DNA of 64,000 nt, from positions 3,844,001 to 3,908,000 of the forward strand of contig NZ_LT629777.1 of the NCBI RefSeq assembly GCF_900105475.1, in the 5' to 3' direction. Below, in pieces: positions 31,151 to 40,447 of this stretch; position 1 is the first letter of the stretch; each line of letters begins with the position of its first letter. The notes below the pieces were generated by a model that searched no databases, was not told where the DNA came from, and was given only the letters and a program-made list of their open reading frames with translations. This stretch comes from Pseudomonas asplenii (lineage in GTDB: Bacteria > Pseudomonadota > Gammaproteobacteria > Pseudomonadales > Pseudomonadaceae). The position numbers were made by a program, and so were the translations under genes.

Positions 31151-31637
31151 GCTTGCGGATCCAGGTGTCGATAGCCTGGTTGAGGCCGGCAATGGCCTTG
31201 TCGTCGAGCTTGCACTCAGGCTTGTAGGCGCCTTCGACCAGCACCATCCAGCGCGTCAGCCCGGCGGCCGGGCAGCGGTTGTCGAGGAAGGCCAGCCATT
31301 GGCGACCGTTGAGGGTGTGGCTCTGGCTGGCAGGGTAGTGGTTGCGACACAGGCGCTTGAGCAGCCCGTTGAGTTGCTGCAGCCAGGCGCCGGCAGGCGC
31401 GCCATCGTAAGGTTTGGGCAGGCGCGCCAGTTCCTCCAGCGCCGCCAGCCGCAGCGGGTCCAGCGGCTGCTCGGCACGCGGCAGCGTACGCTTGCCCAGC
31501 AGCCAGCGCCGCAGATACCAGAGGCCGACGCCGAGCAATGGCATCAACAGCGCCAGCAGCCACCAGCCCGGTGCCGGTGGCCAGAAACCCTGCACGGGCG
31601 GGCTGATCAGCGGTTGCAACTGGTCCAGGCCGCTCAT
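31143..31637 (-). CDS. DUF4381 family membrane protein
   Basis: 164-residue protein with one membrane helix (about 24-45, WWLLALLMPLLGVGLWYL) and a cytosolic helical domain. The order moxR, DUF58, DUF4381, batA is typical, and the sequence fits DUF4381. Role unknown, presumably assembly of the VWA complex. It overlaps both neighbours (four and eight bases). Confidence 0.88.
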   Translation of the reverse strand: MSGLDQLQPLISPPVQGFWPPAPGWWLLALLMPLLGVGLWYLRRWLLGKRTLPRAEQPLDPLRLAALEELARLPKPYDGAPAGAWLQQLNGLLKRLCRNHYPASQSHTLNGRQWLAFLDNRCPAAGLTRWMVLVEGAYKPECKLDDKAIAGLNQAIDTWIRKHV

Positions 31638-32578
31638 GACGGTTTACCTGGCCGTTGCGGGTTGAGGTACTCGCGCAGTTGCTCGACCATTTCGCCCTGG
31701 GTGCTCAAGGGCATCAGCAACACCCGCAGCTTTTGCGCCAGCAGTTCCCAGCGAGCCGCACGGGCATCGCCCTGGGCGCGATAGGCCTGGCGCAGTTCCG
31801 GGTTCAGGGTATCGAGTTCCAGTCGCGCGCCGCGATCGGTGAAACGCAGCAGACCGGCGGCGGGCAGGGCGTGGTCGAGCGGATCGGACACCGGCAGCAG
31901 CAGCAGGTCGCAATGGCGCGACAACAGGCTCAACTGACGTTCGGCGGCATCGGTCAGCGCGCGTTCGTCGCAGATCACGATCACCAGACTGCCCGGGCGC
32001 AGGACTTCCCGCGCGCGGATCAGCGCCAGGCCCAGGGTGTCCTGGCCGGTGGCGGTTTCGGTGTGCAGCGAGTGGTTGACCCGCACCAGCCGGTTGAGCA
32101 GTTGCAACAGGCTCTGCTTGCTGCGCCGCGGCTTGATTTCGTAGTGCTCGTTGTCGCCGTAGACCAGCCCACCGACCCGGTCATTGTGTCCCAGTGCGGC
32201 CCAGCCGATCAGGCTGGCGGCCTGGGCGGCGAGCACCGACTTGAACATCTGCCCGGAACCGAAGAACAGTTGCCGGCTCTGCTCGACGAGAATGAAGATC
32301 GGTCGTTCGCGCTCTTCGTGGAACAGCTTGGTGTGGGGTTCCTGGGTCCGCGCCGTGACGCGCCAGTCGATGGTCCGCACATCGTCGCCGGCCTGATAGA
32401 CCCGCACCTGGTCGAAGTCCACGCCACGTCCGCGCAGTTTCGAATGGTGCAGGCCGATCAGCGGGCTGCGCTGGCTTGGCGTCGAGAACAGCCGTACCTC
32501 GCGCACGCGATGACGCATCTCGATCAACTCGGCGAGCGTGGTGCGGATGCCGGGCTCGGCGGGCAGGGGGGTGATCAT
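31634..32578 (-). CDS. DUF58 domain protein
   Basis: 314 residues with the DUF58 core (SPLIGLHHSKLRGRGVDF, YQAGDDVRTIDWRVTART, KLFHEERERPIFILVEQS). The fold is a VWA-like domain. It works with the MoxR ATPase encoded just upstream (eight bases away) and is coupled to DUF4381 by a four-base overlap. No membrane segment is evident here, unlike many DUF58 proteins. The start at 32578 is set by the operon spacing. Confidence 0.92.
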   Translation of the reverse strand: MITPLPAEPGIRTTLAELIEMRHRVREVRLFSTPSQRSPLIGLHHSKLRGRGVDFDQVRVYQAGDDVRTIDWRVTARTQEPHTKLFHEERERPIFILVEQSRQLFFGSGQMFKSVLAAQAASLIGWAALGHNDRVGGLVYGDNEHYEIKPRRSKQSLLQLLNRLVRVNHSLHTETATGQDTLGLALIRAREVLRPGSLVIVICDERALTDAAERQLSLLSRHCDLLLLPVSDPLDHALPAAGLLRFTDRGARLELDTLNPELRQAYRAQGDARAARWELLAQKLRVLLMPLSTQGEMVEQLREYLNPQRPGKPS

Positions 32579-32586
32579 TGTCAGGG

Positions 32587-33546
32587 TCAGGCGACGGCGA
32601 CGACGTCGAGAATCCGCTGGACCACTCGATCCTGGTCGATCCCTGCCGCTTCGGCCTCGAACGACAGGATGATGCGGTGGCGCAGCACGTCGAACAGCAC
32701 AGCCTGGATATCTTCCGGGCTGACGAAATCGCGTCCGGCCAGCCAGGCATGGGCACGGGCGCAGCGGTCGAGGGCGATCGAGCCGCGCGGGCTGGCGCCA
32801 TAGGCGATCCATTCGGCCATTTCCGGGTCGAACTTGGCCGGGCTGCGGGTCGCCATCACCAGTTGCACCAGGTATTCCTCCACGGCATCGGCCATGTACA
32901 GCCCGAGGATTTCCTTGCGTGCGGCGAAAATCGCCTGCTGGCTGACCCGGCGTTCCGGCTTGGTCTCGCCGTTCAGCGCTTCGCCACGAGCCTGCTGCAG
33001 AATCCGCCGCTCCACGGCGGCATCGGGGAAACCGATCTTGACGTGCATCAGGAAACGGTCGAGCTGGGCCTCGGGCAGTGGATAGGTGCCTTCCTGCTCG
33101 ATCGGGTTCTGGGTTGCCATCACCAGGAACAGTGGCGACAGGTCATAAGTGCTGCGCCCTACGCTGACTTGGCGTTCGGCCATGGCTTCGAGCAGCGCCG
33201 ACTGGACCTTGGCCGGCGCCCGGTTGATTTCATCGGCCAGCACCAGATTGTGGAAGATCGGGCCTTGCTGGAACACGAAGCTGCCGGTTTCCGGGCGATA
33301 GATCTCGGTGCCGGTGATGTCGGCGGGCAGCAGGTCGGGAGTGAACTGGATGCGATGGAACTGCGCTTCGACACCTTCGGCCAGTTCCTTGATGGCTTTG
33401 GTCTTGGCCAGGCCGGGAGCGCCCTCGACCAGCATGTGACCGTCGGCCAGCAAGGCGATCAACAGGCGCTCGATCAGCTTTTCCTGGCCGAGAATCTGCG
33501 CTGAGAGAAAGGTTCGCAGCGCCAGCAGCGCTTCACGATGTTCCAT
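32587..33546 (-). CDS. moxR: MoxR family AAA+ ATPase
   Basis: 319-residue AAA+ ATPase of the MoxR class. Walker A is EGAPGLAKT (residues 41-49), Walker B VLADEINRAPAK, sensor 1 MATQNPIEQEGTYPLPEAQ, and an Arg-finger region SPRGS. MoxR proteins act as chaperones that activate VWA-domain partners, and three candidate partners follow in the same operon. First gene of the operon; the promoter should lie in 33547-33724. Confidence 0.95.
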   Translation of the reverse strand: MEHREALLALRTFLSAQILGQEKLIERLLIALLADGHMLVEGAPGLAKTKAIKELAEGVEAQFHRIQFTPDLLPADITGTEIYRPETGSFVFQQGPIFHNLVLADEINRAPAKVQSALLEAMAERQVSVGRSTYDLSPLFLVMATQNPIEQEGTYPLPEAQLDRFLMHVKIGFPDAAVERRILQQARGEALNGETKPERRVSQQAIFAARKEILGLYMADAVEEYLVQLVMATRSPAKFDPEMAEWIAYGASPRGSIALDRCARAHAWLAGRDFVSPEDIQAVLFDVLRHRIILSFEAEAAGIDQDRVVQRILDVVAVA

Positions 33547-33724
33547 CGATGAGTGTTCCTGGAGAGGGGGGCGACAGCAGGGGGACACCTGTCGTCGCCG
33601 GGGGCGTTACTTTAATCCATCGAGGGTCGTGGCGACTAACGAACAAGGGGATTTTTGTGATTTTTCGGGAAAAATCCTGCGTTGTTGAGAGTCATTTCTC
33701 AGGGGGATGGCCTACACGGGGATT

Positions 33725-34081
33725 TCAGACCAGCTCGCTGACGTAGGTGCCAGTGCCGTCGAGGATGTTCTTGAGCGTCTGTTCGACCTCGGCCAGTTCC
33801 GCCGCGTCAGTGCGATGGAGAATTTCCAGGTGGTCCGAACCATTGAGCACATCCGCATCGCCTGGCGCGACTTCGATCAGCAGGCGGGTGGCGCTCAGGG
33901 TGATCTTGATGCCGTCCAGGGTCGAGGGCTCGCCGTCCAGGGTGATCTCCAGTTCATCCTCGTCCGGATAGCGGGTCATCAGGAACATCTCGCCCTTGTC
34001 GCTGTGGCAGCAAAGCATGGCCATGTTGTCTTCTTCATCGTCGCAGGGGTTGGCGATGAGGTGGGCGGTACTGAGTTGCAT
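33725..34081 (-). CDS. Conserved hypothetical acidic protein, 118 residues
   Basis: Acidic cytosolic protein with no signal or membrane segment. The layout (ANPCDDEEDNMAMLCCHSD, then GEMFLMTRYPDEDELEI, GIKITLSATRLLIEVAP) is reminiscent of the Imm10 immunity-protein fold, but I cannot confirm this and no toxin gene lies nearby. It is widespread in Pseudomonas as far as I recall. It stands alone, divergent from the polysaccharide island. Confidence 0.7.
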   Translation of the reverse strand: MQLSTAHLIANPCDDEEDNMAMLCCHSDKGEMFLMTRYPDEDELEITLDGEPSTLDGIKITLSATRLLIEVAPGDADVLNGSDHLEILHRTDAAELAEVEQTLKNILDGTGTYVSELV

Positions 34082-34389
34082 GGGCTTGTCCTGTCGGGCG
34101 CGGTTGATGCGCTAGTTTGCCTGTGTCTGGAATATTTTTCAGGACTGGCTGGCGGCTGGCAGGTCGTTCACCGACCGTTTGACTCTGTTGGAGGTGTTCG
34201 GGTTATTTGTACGAAATATCTTAATTAAAACTTCTCTCATTCCATATTGTGTTCAGCGTTCTCGTATAGACCTGTCATTTCTGACAGTAGACGATACCCA
34301 TCGAAGTCTTGATAATTATCGCCAAGCCGAGTTTCTGCGTTGTCCGGTACAAGATTTTCCTGAAAATCTTCTGGCGGAGGAATAAGGCC
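34082..34389. other. AT-rich intergenic region upstream of the polysaccharide island
   Basis: 308 bases between the acidic protein and the GT2 gene. From about 34200 the base composition drops clearly below the flanks. It contains a perfect CTGTCA-TTTC-TGACAG inverted repeat at 34272-34287 and ends with the strong ribosome site GGAGGA (34375-34380). I see no JUMPstart or ops (RfaH) element. Promoters for both divergent genes should be here. Confidence 0.5.
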
Positions 34390-35310
34390 TTGAAAGTCTC
34401 GATTCTGATGTGCACCTATAATGGCCAGCGATTCCTGGCCGAGCAGATCAACTCCTTCGAACGCCAGAGTCATCGTAATTGGAGCCTGGCGGTATCCGAT
34501 GACGGTTCCAGTGATGCCACCCTGGATATCGTCAATCGTTGTACCTGTGATTGGCCGATTGGACGCCTGAAAGTATTTTCCGGTCCGTGCAAGGGTTTTG
34601 TCGCCAACTTCCTGTCGTTGACCTTTCGTCCTGAAGTCGAAGCGGATTTTTATGCCTGGTCGGATCAGGACGATATCTGGACCGAAGACAAACTCGAAAC
34701 CGCGCTGATGTGGTTGCAGGGTATTGCCGAACATGTTCCGGCACTGTATTGCGGTCGTACCCAGCTGATCTCGGAGTTGGGCATCGCCACCGGCCAATCG
34801 CCGCGATTTTCCCAGCCGCCGGATTTTGCAAACGCCCTGGTGCAGAGTATTGGTGGCGGCAACACCATGGTCTTCAACCATGCCGCCCGCGAACTGCTGC
34901 GCGAAGCCGGAGCTGATGTGGCTATTGCCTCCCATGACTGGTGGGCCTATCAACTGGTGTCCGGGGCCAGGAATGGTGTGGTGTTCTACGATCCCCAGGC
35001 CAAGACGCTCTATCGCCAGCACGGAGCCAACCTGGTGGGCAGCAATGCCGGTTGGCTGGCGCGCTTTCATCGGATACGCCTGTTGGTCCATGGCCGTTTT
35101 CACGAATGGAACCGGCAGAATATCCGCGCTCTGGAATCGATGAGTCATCGGCTGGATAGAAGCAGTATCGAAATACTTTCGGCATTTAAAGAAGCCCGCG
35201 ACCTGCCGCTCTGGCATCGAGTCTCCGGTATCAGGCGTTGTGGTGTCTATCGGCAGACGGTCGGCGGCAATCTCGGATTATGGTTGGCTGCCTTGCTTAG
35301 AAAAATCTGA
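34390..35310 (+). CDS. Family 2 glycosyltransferase
   Basis: 306 residues, GT-A fold. The N-terminal VSILMCTYNGQRFLAEQI, DDGSSD (38-43) and the metal-binding SDQDD (91-95) are typical of GT2 rhamnosyl- or related transferases that build polysaccharides on a lipid carrier. Start is TTG at 34390: GGAGGA lies nine bases before it and the conserved domain begins at residue 2. Likely adds a sugar to the glycan exported by the Wzm/Wzt pair that follows 88 bases later. Confidence 0.9.
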   Translation: MKVSILMCTYNGQRFLAEQINSFERQSHRNWSLAVSDDGSSDATLDIVNRCTCDWPIGRLKVFSGPCKGFVANFLSLTFRPEVEADFYAWSDQDDIWTEDKLETALMWLQGIAEHVPALYCGRTQLISELGIATGQSPRFSQPPDFANALVQSIGGGNTMVFNHAARELLREAGADVAIASHDWWAYQLVSGARNGVVFYDPQAKTLYRQHGANLVGSNAGWLARFHRIRLLVHGRFHEWNRQNIRALESMSHRLDRSSIEILSAFKEARDLPLWHRVSGIRRCGVYRQTVGGNLGLWLAALLRKI

Positions 35311-35398
35311 AGATCTGCAATGTTTTAATTTTCGGGTGACTGTTTATTCGTGTCCGTCGAAAGGCGGCCACGTTATTGCTTTCAGAGGTATTGATTGA

Positions 35399-36217
35399 AT
35401 GTATGAGCTGACGAATAAAACAAGCGATATGTCGAGTGGACTCTGGCGTCACCGAAATCTCATTCTGATGTTGGCGCGGCGCGATATTATCGGACGTTAT
35501 CGTGGTTCGATATTGGGGGTGGTCTGGTCACTGATGTATCCACTGTTCATGTTGGCCATCTACTCTTTGGTATTTGGTGGGATATTCAAGTCTCGCTGGG
35601 GCGTGGGCAGCAGTTCACCCTTGGAATTCGCCCTGATTCTTTTTCTCGGGCTGATTGTTTTCAATCTGTTCTCTGAGTCCGTCAGTCGCGCCCCCGGAGT
35701 GGTCGCAGCCCATGCCAGTTATGTGAATAAAATCGTCTTTCCGCTGGAGATTCTGCCAGTGGTGCTGTTGGCCGGAGCGATGTTTCAGTTTCTGGTCAAC
35801 CTGGGCGTCTGGCTGGTGTTTTGTGCGCTGCTCTTCCAGATTCCGCCACTGACCACCCTGTTGTTGCCGGTGGCGATATTGCCATTGCTGTTGTTCACCC
35901 TGGGTGTCTGCTGGGTGTTGGCGGCACTGGGGGTCTACCTGCGAGATATCAGTCATTTGGTCGGAGTGCTGGTCACCGCGCTGCTGTTCCTGTCTCCGGT
36001 CTTCTATCCCGTTACCGCACTGCCCGAACGTTTCCAGCACCTCATGGCTCTCAATCTGCTGGCCCAGGTCATCGAGAACGTGCGGTTGGTCTCGGTTTGG
36101 AGTCGCTTGCCGGCTCCTGGCGATTGGTGCCTGTCGCTACTGCTCGGAGCACTGGTGGCGTGGCTCGGCCTGAGGTTTTTCCTGAAGACCCGTGGGGGCT
36201 TTTCCGATGTCCTCTGA
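35399..36217 (+). CDS. wzm: Polysaccharide ABC transporter permease
   Basis: 272-residue ABC-2 type permease with six membrane helices, matching Wzm of O-antigen or teichoic-acid exporters (RRDIIGRYRGSILGVVWSLMYPLFML, VNKIVFPLEILPVVLL, PVFYPVTALPE). It exports a completed lipid-linked polysaccharide across the inner membrane. It overlaps the wzt start by 11 bases. Confidence 0.93.
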   Translation: MYELTNKTSDMSSGLWRHRNLILMLARRDIIGRYRGSILGVVWSLMYPLFMLAIYSLVFGGIFKSRWGVGSSSPLEFALILFLGLIVFNLFSESVSRAPGVVAAHASYVNKIVFPLEILPVVLLAGAMFQFLVNLGVWLVFCALLFQIPPLTTLLLPVAILPLLLFTLGVCWVLAALGVYLRDISHLVGVLVTALLFLSPVFYPVTALPERFQHLMALNLLAQVIENVRLVSVWSRLPAPGDWCLSLLLGALVAWLGLRFFLKTRGGFSDVL

Positions 36218-37568
36218 TATTGCCATCGCTGCCGAAGGGCTCGGCAAGTATTACCCCCTCTACAGCAAGCCCAGTGACCGGCTGATTCAGATGCTGTTTC
36301 AGGGGCACAAGTCCCGTTGTCGCAAATTCCGGGCACTGAACGGTGTGTCGTTCGAGATGAAAAAGGGTGAGGCGATCGGCATCATCGGCCGTAACGGCTC
36401 TGGCAAGTCGACCCTGCTGCAATTGATCTGCGGAACTTTGCGCCCGACATCGGGAACCCTTCGTGTCCAGGGGCGAGTGGCGGCCTTGCTGGAACTGGGG
36501 GCAGGCTTCAATGCCGAGTTCACCGGCCGTGAGAATGTCTACATGGCGGCTTCGCTGTACGGGTTGAGTATCGAAGAGATCAACCAGCGCTTTTCCGCCA
36601 TTGCGGCTTTTGCCGATATCGGTGGCTTCATGGAGCAGCCGGTCAAGACCTATTCCAGCGGTATGTATGTGCGTCTGGCGTTTGCGGTCGTCGCTCATGT
36701 CGATGCCGATATCCTGGTAATCGACGAGGCGCTTTCGGTGGGTGATGCGTATTTCTCGCAGAAATGCATGCGTTTTATCCGCCAGTTCAAGAAGCGGCAC
36801 TCGCTGATCTTTGTCAGTCACGATACCGCGGCGGTCATCAACCTCTGCGATCGCGTGATCTGGCTGGATCAGGGCGGACAGCGGTTGGCCGGTCCCTCCA
36901 GAATGGTTTGTGAGGCATACCTGAACGATCTGTTCGAGGCCATGAATGCAGGGCTAAACGAGCCCGTTGTGATCGATTCCGACGAACATGCAGGCATGAT
37001 CAGGCGCCACGGCCATGAGGGCCTGCAGTGGCGTGACCAACGGGCTGATGCGATCAATGCGAGCGCCCTCAGGAATGACCTGGAAATCTTTCGTTTCGAC
37101 CCTGACGCTCCTGGTGCGTTTGGCGGGGAACAAGCGCATATCGTCAACGTGAGGCTCAACGATAGCGCCGGCATCGGTCTGACCTGGGTTCTGGGTGGCG
37201 AACGGGTCACCCTCCGGGTCGAAGCCCAGGCTCATGTCCTGCTGGAGCGGCCGATCATCGGCTTTTTCGTCAAGGACCGCCTGGGACAGACGCTGTTTGG
37301 CGACAACACCTACCTCAGTCAACGGGACAAGGCGTGTGCGGCGTCGGCCGGTTCGCTGTTGTTGGCCGAGTTCGAGTTCTTCATGCCCTGGCTGGCCAAG
37401 GGCGACTATGTCATCCAGGTCGCGATCGCCGACGGCGAACAGAGCGACCATCGGCAATTGCACTGGTGTCATGAGGCACTGGTGATCCGCTCGCACCATG
37501 ATCCGGTCTCGACCGGCCTCATCGGCATCCCGTTCATCAATATCAGTCTCAATGTGGCCACCCAGTAA
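36207..37568 (+). CDS. wzt: Polysaccharide ABC transporter ATPase with C-terminal glycan-binding domain
   Basis: 453 residues. The ABC domain (1-240) has Walker A GRNGSGKST (61-69), the signature YSSGMYVRLAFAV and Walker B ILVIDEAL. The extra C-terminal domain (about 275-453) corresponds to the Wzt-C beta-sandwich, which recognises the finished, capped end of the glycan before export. Its presence implies a chain-terminating modification such as methylation; the next gene carries a methyltransferase module, which fits. Coupled to wzm by overlap. Confidence 0.93.
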   Translation: MSSDIAIAAEGLGKYYPLYSKPSDRLIQMLFQGHKSRCRKFRALNGVSFEMKKGEAIGIIGRNGSGKSTLLQLICGTLRPTSGTLRVQGRVAALLELGAGFNAEFTGRENVYMAASLYGLSIEEINQRFSAIAAFADIGGFMEQPVKTYSSGMYVRLAFAVVAHVDADILVIDEALSVGDAYFSQKCMRFIRQFKKRHSLIFVSHDTAAVINLCDRVIWLDQGGQRLAGPSRMVCEAYLNDLFEAMNAGLNEPVVIDSDEHAGMIRRHGHEGLQWRDQRADAINASALRNDLEIFRFDPDAPGAFGGEQAHIVNVRLNDSAGIGLTWVLGGERVTLRVEAQAHVLLERPIIGFFVKDRLGQTLFGDNTYLSQRDKACAASAGSLLLAEFEFFMPWLAKGDYVIQVAIADGEQSDHRQLHWCHEALVIRSHHDPVSTGLIGIPFINISLNVATQ

Positions 37569-37576
37569 GGACGACT

Positions 37577-40447
37577 ATGCATCCGTCGGCAATGGAGCTT
37601 GGAAAGCTGTTTTTCGATACCTATGTCATGCCGGAGCGCCAGACCACGGTGGTCGATATCGGAGCGCAGAATATCAACGGTTCACTGAGAGAAGTCTGCC
37701 CGGTGTCAGTGCACTACATCGGCGTCGACTGTGTGGCAGGCGAGGGCGTCGATATCGTTTTGGAGGATGCCTATCGATTGCCTTTCGCCGAGCAAAGCAT
37801 CGACATCGTCGTGTGCAGTTCGGTGTTCGAGCATGCCGAGTTCTTCTGGGAGCTGTTTATCGAGATCATCAGGGTGCTCAAGCCTGATGGCCTGCTGTAC
37901 ATCAATGTACCGAGCAATGGTTACATCCATCGTTATCCGGTCGACTGCTGGCGTTTCTATCCGGATGCCGGGCTGGCCCTGGTGGCTTGGGCAAGACGCC
38001 AGGGTTACGCGCCGGCCTTGTTGGAATCGTTCATCAACGAACGGCCTGTTGGGAAAGCTGCACAGACACCGTCGGCCATATGGAATGACTTTGTCGCCAT
38101 TTTCGTAAAGGACCAGTGCGCCCGAACGGTGCATGCCCGTCGCCTGCTGGAGCAGCATGGGGGTTACCGCAACGCGATCTGCGACAACCCGGCCATTGCG
38201 GCCCGGATGGCGGAGTCAAGCGAAGACATGGAGTTGATCCGGCGCGGCGAAGAGGCCCTGGATCAGGCGCTGACGCAGCGGGCGCAACTGATGCGTCTGC
38301 TGTCTGAACAGGAGCTTAACAGTGCTCTCGCCAGCCAGGCGCTTGATGCGCTACGCGCCTCGACCAGTTGGCGGATAACCCGGCCATTACGATGGATAGC
38401 CGGTTATTGGCGGTGTTCGTCGTTTTTACCCAGATTGCTGTCGGCTCTGAGGCGCCGAGGCAATGTGAGGCGATGGCTGCGCAAACTATTGAACATCCGC
38501 CGGGAGGAGGGGCTGGTTGGCTTGCTGCGGCGCTGCCAGGCTCATGGCTGCGACAGGTGGCGTAGCCGTCGGCAGTCTGGTGAACGCTACTCCCCGAAAG
38601 ACATTCCCGTCATCCGGTTTGAGTCGATGGCGGAAGGTTTTGTCCCCTATCAGAAACACCCGGAACTGGACCCGACGATCAGGCTGATCGCTTTCTATCT
38701 GCCGCAATATCATCCTTTTCCCGAGAACGATGCGTGGTGGGGCAAGGGCTTCACTGAATGGTCGAATGTCTGTAAGGCGCAGCCCAATTTTGTCGGCCAC
38801 CATCAGCCGCACCTGCCTATCCATTTTGGCTACTATGATCTGCGGGTTCCCGAAGTGATGGAAGAGCAAGCGCGACTGGCCAAGTCCTACGGTATTTCAG
38901 GGTTCAATTATTACTTCTACTGGTTTGCCGGAAAGACTCTGATGGATACGCCATTGGAGAGGATGCTGGCCAACCCGAATGTCGATATTCCCTTCTGTCT
39001 GACGTGGGCTAATGAAAACTGGACGCGTCGTTGGGACGGACAAGAACAGGATGTGCTGATCGCACAGGAACATGGGCTTGATGATTCATTGGCGTTTATT
39101 CGTCATCTCGTCAAATACTTCAAGGATGACCGCTATATCAGAATCGAGGGTAAGCCGCTGCTGATCATCTACCGCGCCGATATCATCCCCGATATGGCCG
39201 AGGTGGCCCGGCACTGGCGTGAGGAAATCGCTGCGCAGGGGTTTCCAGGGTTGTATCTGATCTGTGCGCAGACCTTCGGAATCAAGGGTCCCGAGATATT
39301 TGGCTTCGATGCCGCCATGGAGTTTCCACCCCATACCACCCTCAGTTCTCCGATGACCGATCAAGTGATGGTCTCCAATCGGGATTTTGCCGGTGTGGTA
39401 TTCGACTATGAGCAAGTGGCGGAAAATGCGGTGAGGGCGACGGAGCCGGAGTACAAGTTGTTTCGCAGCGTCATGTTGTCTTGGGACAATACCGCCAGAA
39501 AACAGAATAACAGTCATATCTTTCACAACTTCAGCCTGTTGCGCTACAAACAGTGGTTGTCAGCGAATTGCCTACGGGTATTGAACTCGGACAAGTACCA
39601 GGGTGATGAACAATTGGTCTTTATCAACGCCTGGAACGAATGGGCCGAAGGAACGCATCTTGAACCGGATCGCAAATATGGCTATGGCTATCTGCAGGCC
39701 ACCCATGACGTGGCCACGAATCTTGAGGTCCGTACCTGTTCCCGGTTGAGGTCGTGCGGTGACCGCAGAAAACACCCGCTCGCGGTGATTGTGCACCTGC
39801 ATTACCCGGATGTCTGGCCGGGTATCCAGGCCCGATTGTCGAGTCTGAGCGCGGTCGGATGCGACCTGTATGTCAGTGTGACCCGCCAGGATCTGGTGGA
39901 TGAGGTGCTTGAGGCATTCCCCGAGGCCTTTGTTGCCCTGGTAGAAAATCGTGGCCGGGATATCCTGCCATTTCTGGACATGCTGGCGTTGATTGCCGAC
40001 CTTGGTTATATCGTGGTGTGCAAAATCCACGGTAAGAAAAGTACTTACCGCACCGATGGCGACAAGATTCGTGACGAGATCCTGGGAGCCTTGATTGGCG
40101 AAAGCGAAGATATCAGGCGATGCGTTTCCCGCTTCGAGACTGACCAGTCGTTGGGGATGCTGGTGCCGAAGAAGTACCTGTTGGCGCATTCGAAACTCAA
40201 TATGAAGTACAACCAGGCCCAGGTGTTGGCACTGTGCGAGCAACTGGGTATCGAGTATCACCCTGGCGTTTTTCCGGCCGGGTCGATGTTCTGGTTCCGG
40301 GCCGAGGCGCTGAAAGCTCTGGGCAAGGTCCGGGATACGGATTTCTCCCTGGAAAGCGGACTCTGCGACGGAACCCTACCCCATGCCATCGAGCGGGTGC
40401 TCTGCCTGCTGGTCGAGGCGTCCGGCTATCGTGTCGAAGCTTGTTGA
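37577..40447 (+). CDS. Three-module glycan protein: SAM methyltransferase, WbsX (GH99-like), RgpF
   Basis: A 956-residue cytosolic protein. Residues 1-180 are a class I methyltransferase: VVDIGAQNINGS, YIGVDCVAGEGVDIV, the DIVVCSSVFEHAEFF block and LKPDGLLYINVPS. Residues 181-365 are a linker with a helical part and the STSWRITRPLRW motif common in Pseudomonas glycosyltransferases. Residues 368 to about 725 match the WbsX/GH99-like domain (LIAFYLPQYHPFPENDAWWG, FTEW, NENWTRRWDG, NAWNEWAEGTHLEPD). Residues about 735-955 match the rhamnan synthesis F domain (VIVHLHYPDVW, NRGRDILPFL, KIHGKKSTY). It starts nine bases after wzt. I infer that it extends and methyl-caps the chain recognised by Wzt. 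Confidence 0.88.
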   Translation: MHPSAMELGKLFFDTYVMPERQTTVVDIGAQNINGSLREVCPVSVHYIGVDCVAGEGVDIVLEDAYRLPFAEQSIDIVVCSSVFEHAEFFWELFIEIIRVLKPDGLLYINVPSNGYIHRYPVDCWRFYPDAGLALVAWARRQGYAPALLESFINERPVGKAAQTPSAIWNDFVAIFVKDQCARTVHARRLLEQHGGYRNAICDNPAIAARMAESSEDMELIRRGEEALDQALTQRAQLMRLLSEQELNSALASQALDALRASTSWRITRPLRWIAGYWRCSSFLPRLLSALRRRGNVRRWLRKLLNIRREEGLVGLLRRCQAHGCDRWRSRRQSGERYSPKDIPVIRFESMAEGFVPYQKHPELDPTIRLIAFYLPQYHPFPENDAWWGKGFTEWSNVCKAQPNFVGHHQPHLPIHFGYYDLRVPEVMEEQARLAKSYGISGFNYYFYWFAGKTLMDTPLERMLANPNVDIPFCLTWANENWTRRWDGQEQDVLIAQEHGLDDSLAFIRHLVKYFKDDRYIRIEGKPLLIIYRADIIPDMAEVARHWREEIAAQGFPGLYLICAQTFGIKGPEIFGFDAAMEFPPHTTLSSPMTDQVMVSNRDFAGVVFDYEQVAENAVRATEPEYKLFRSVMLSWDNTARKQNNSHIFHNFSLLRYKQWLSANCLRVLNSDKYQGDEQLVFINAWNEWAEGTHLEPDRKYGYGYLQATHDVATNLEVRTCSRLRSCGDRRKHPLAVIVHLHYPDVWPGIQARLSSLSAVGCDLYVSVTRQDLVDEVLEAFPEAFVALVENRGRDILPFLDMLALIADLGYIVVCKIHGKKSTYRTDGDKIRDEILGALIGESEDIRRCVSRFETDQSLGMLVPKKYLLAHSKLNMKYNQAQVLALCEQLGIEYHPGVFPAGSMFWFRAEALKALGKVRDTDFSLESGLCDGTLPHAIERVLCLLVEASGYRVEAC

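Noticed and set aside
34179..34385. 68-codon frame before the GT2 gene (TTG start)
   Set aside because: No ribosome site, no domain, unusual composition, and it ends inside the ribosome site region of the next gene.
34082..34389. JUMPstart/ops element for the polysaccharide operon
   Set aside because: I looked for the GGCGGTAGCGT core in the leader and did not find it.
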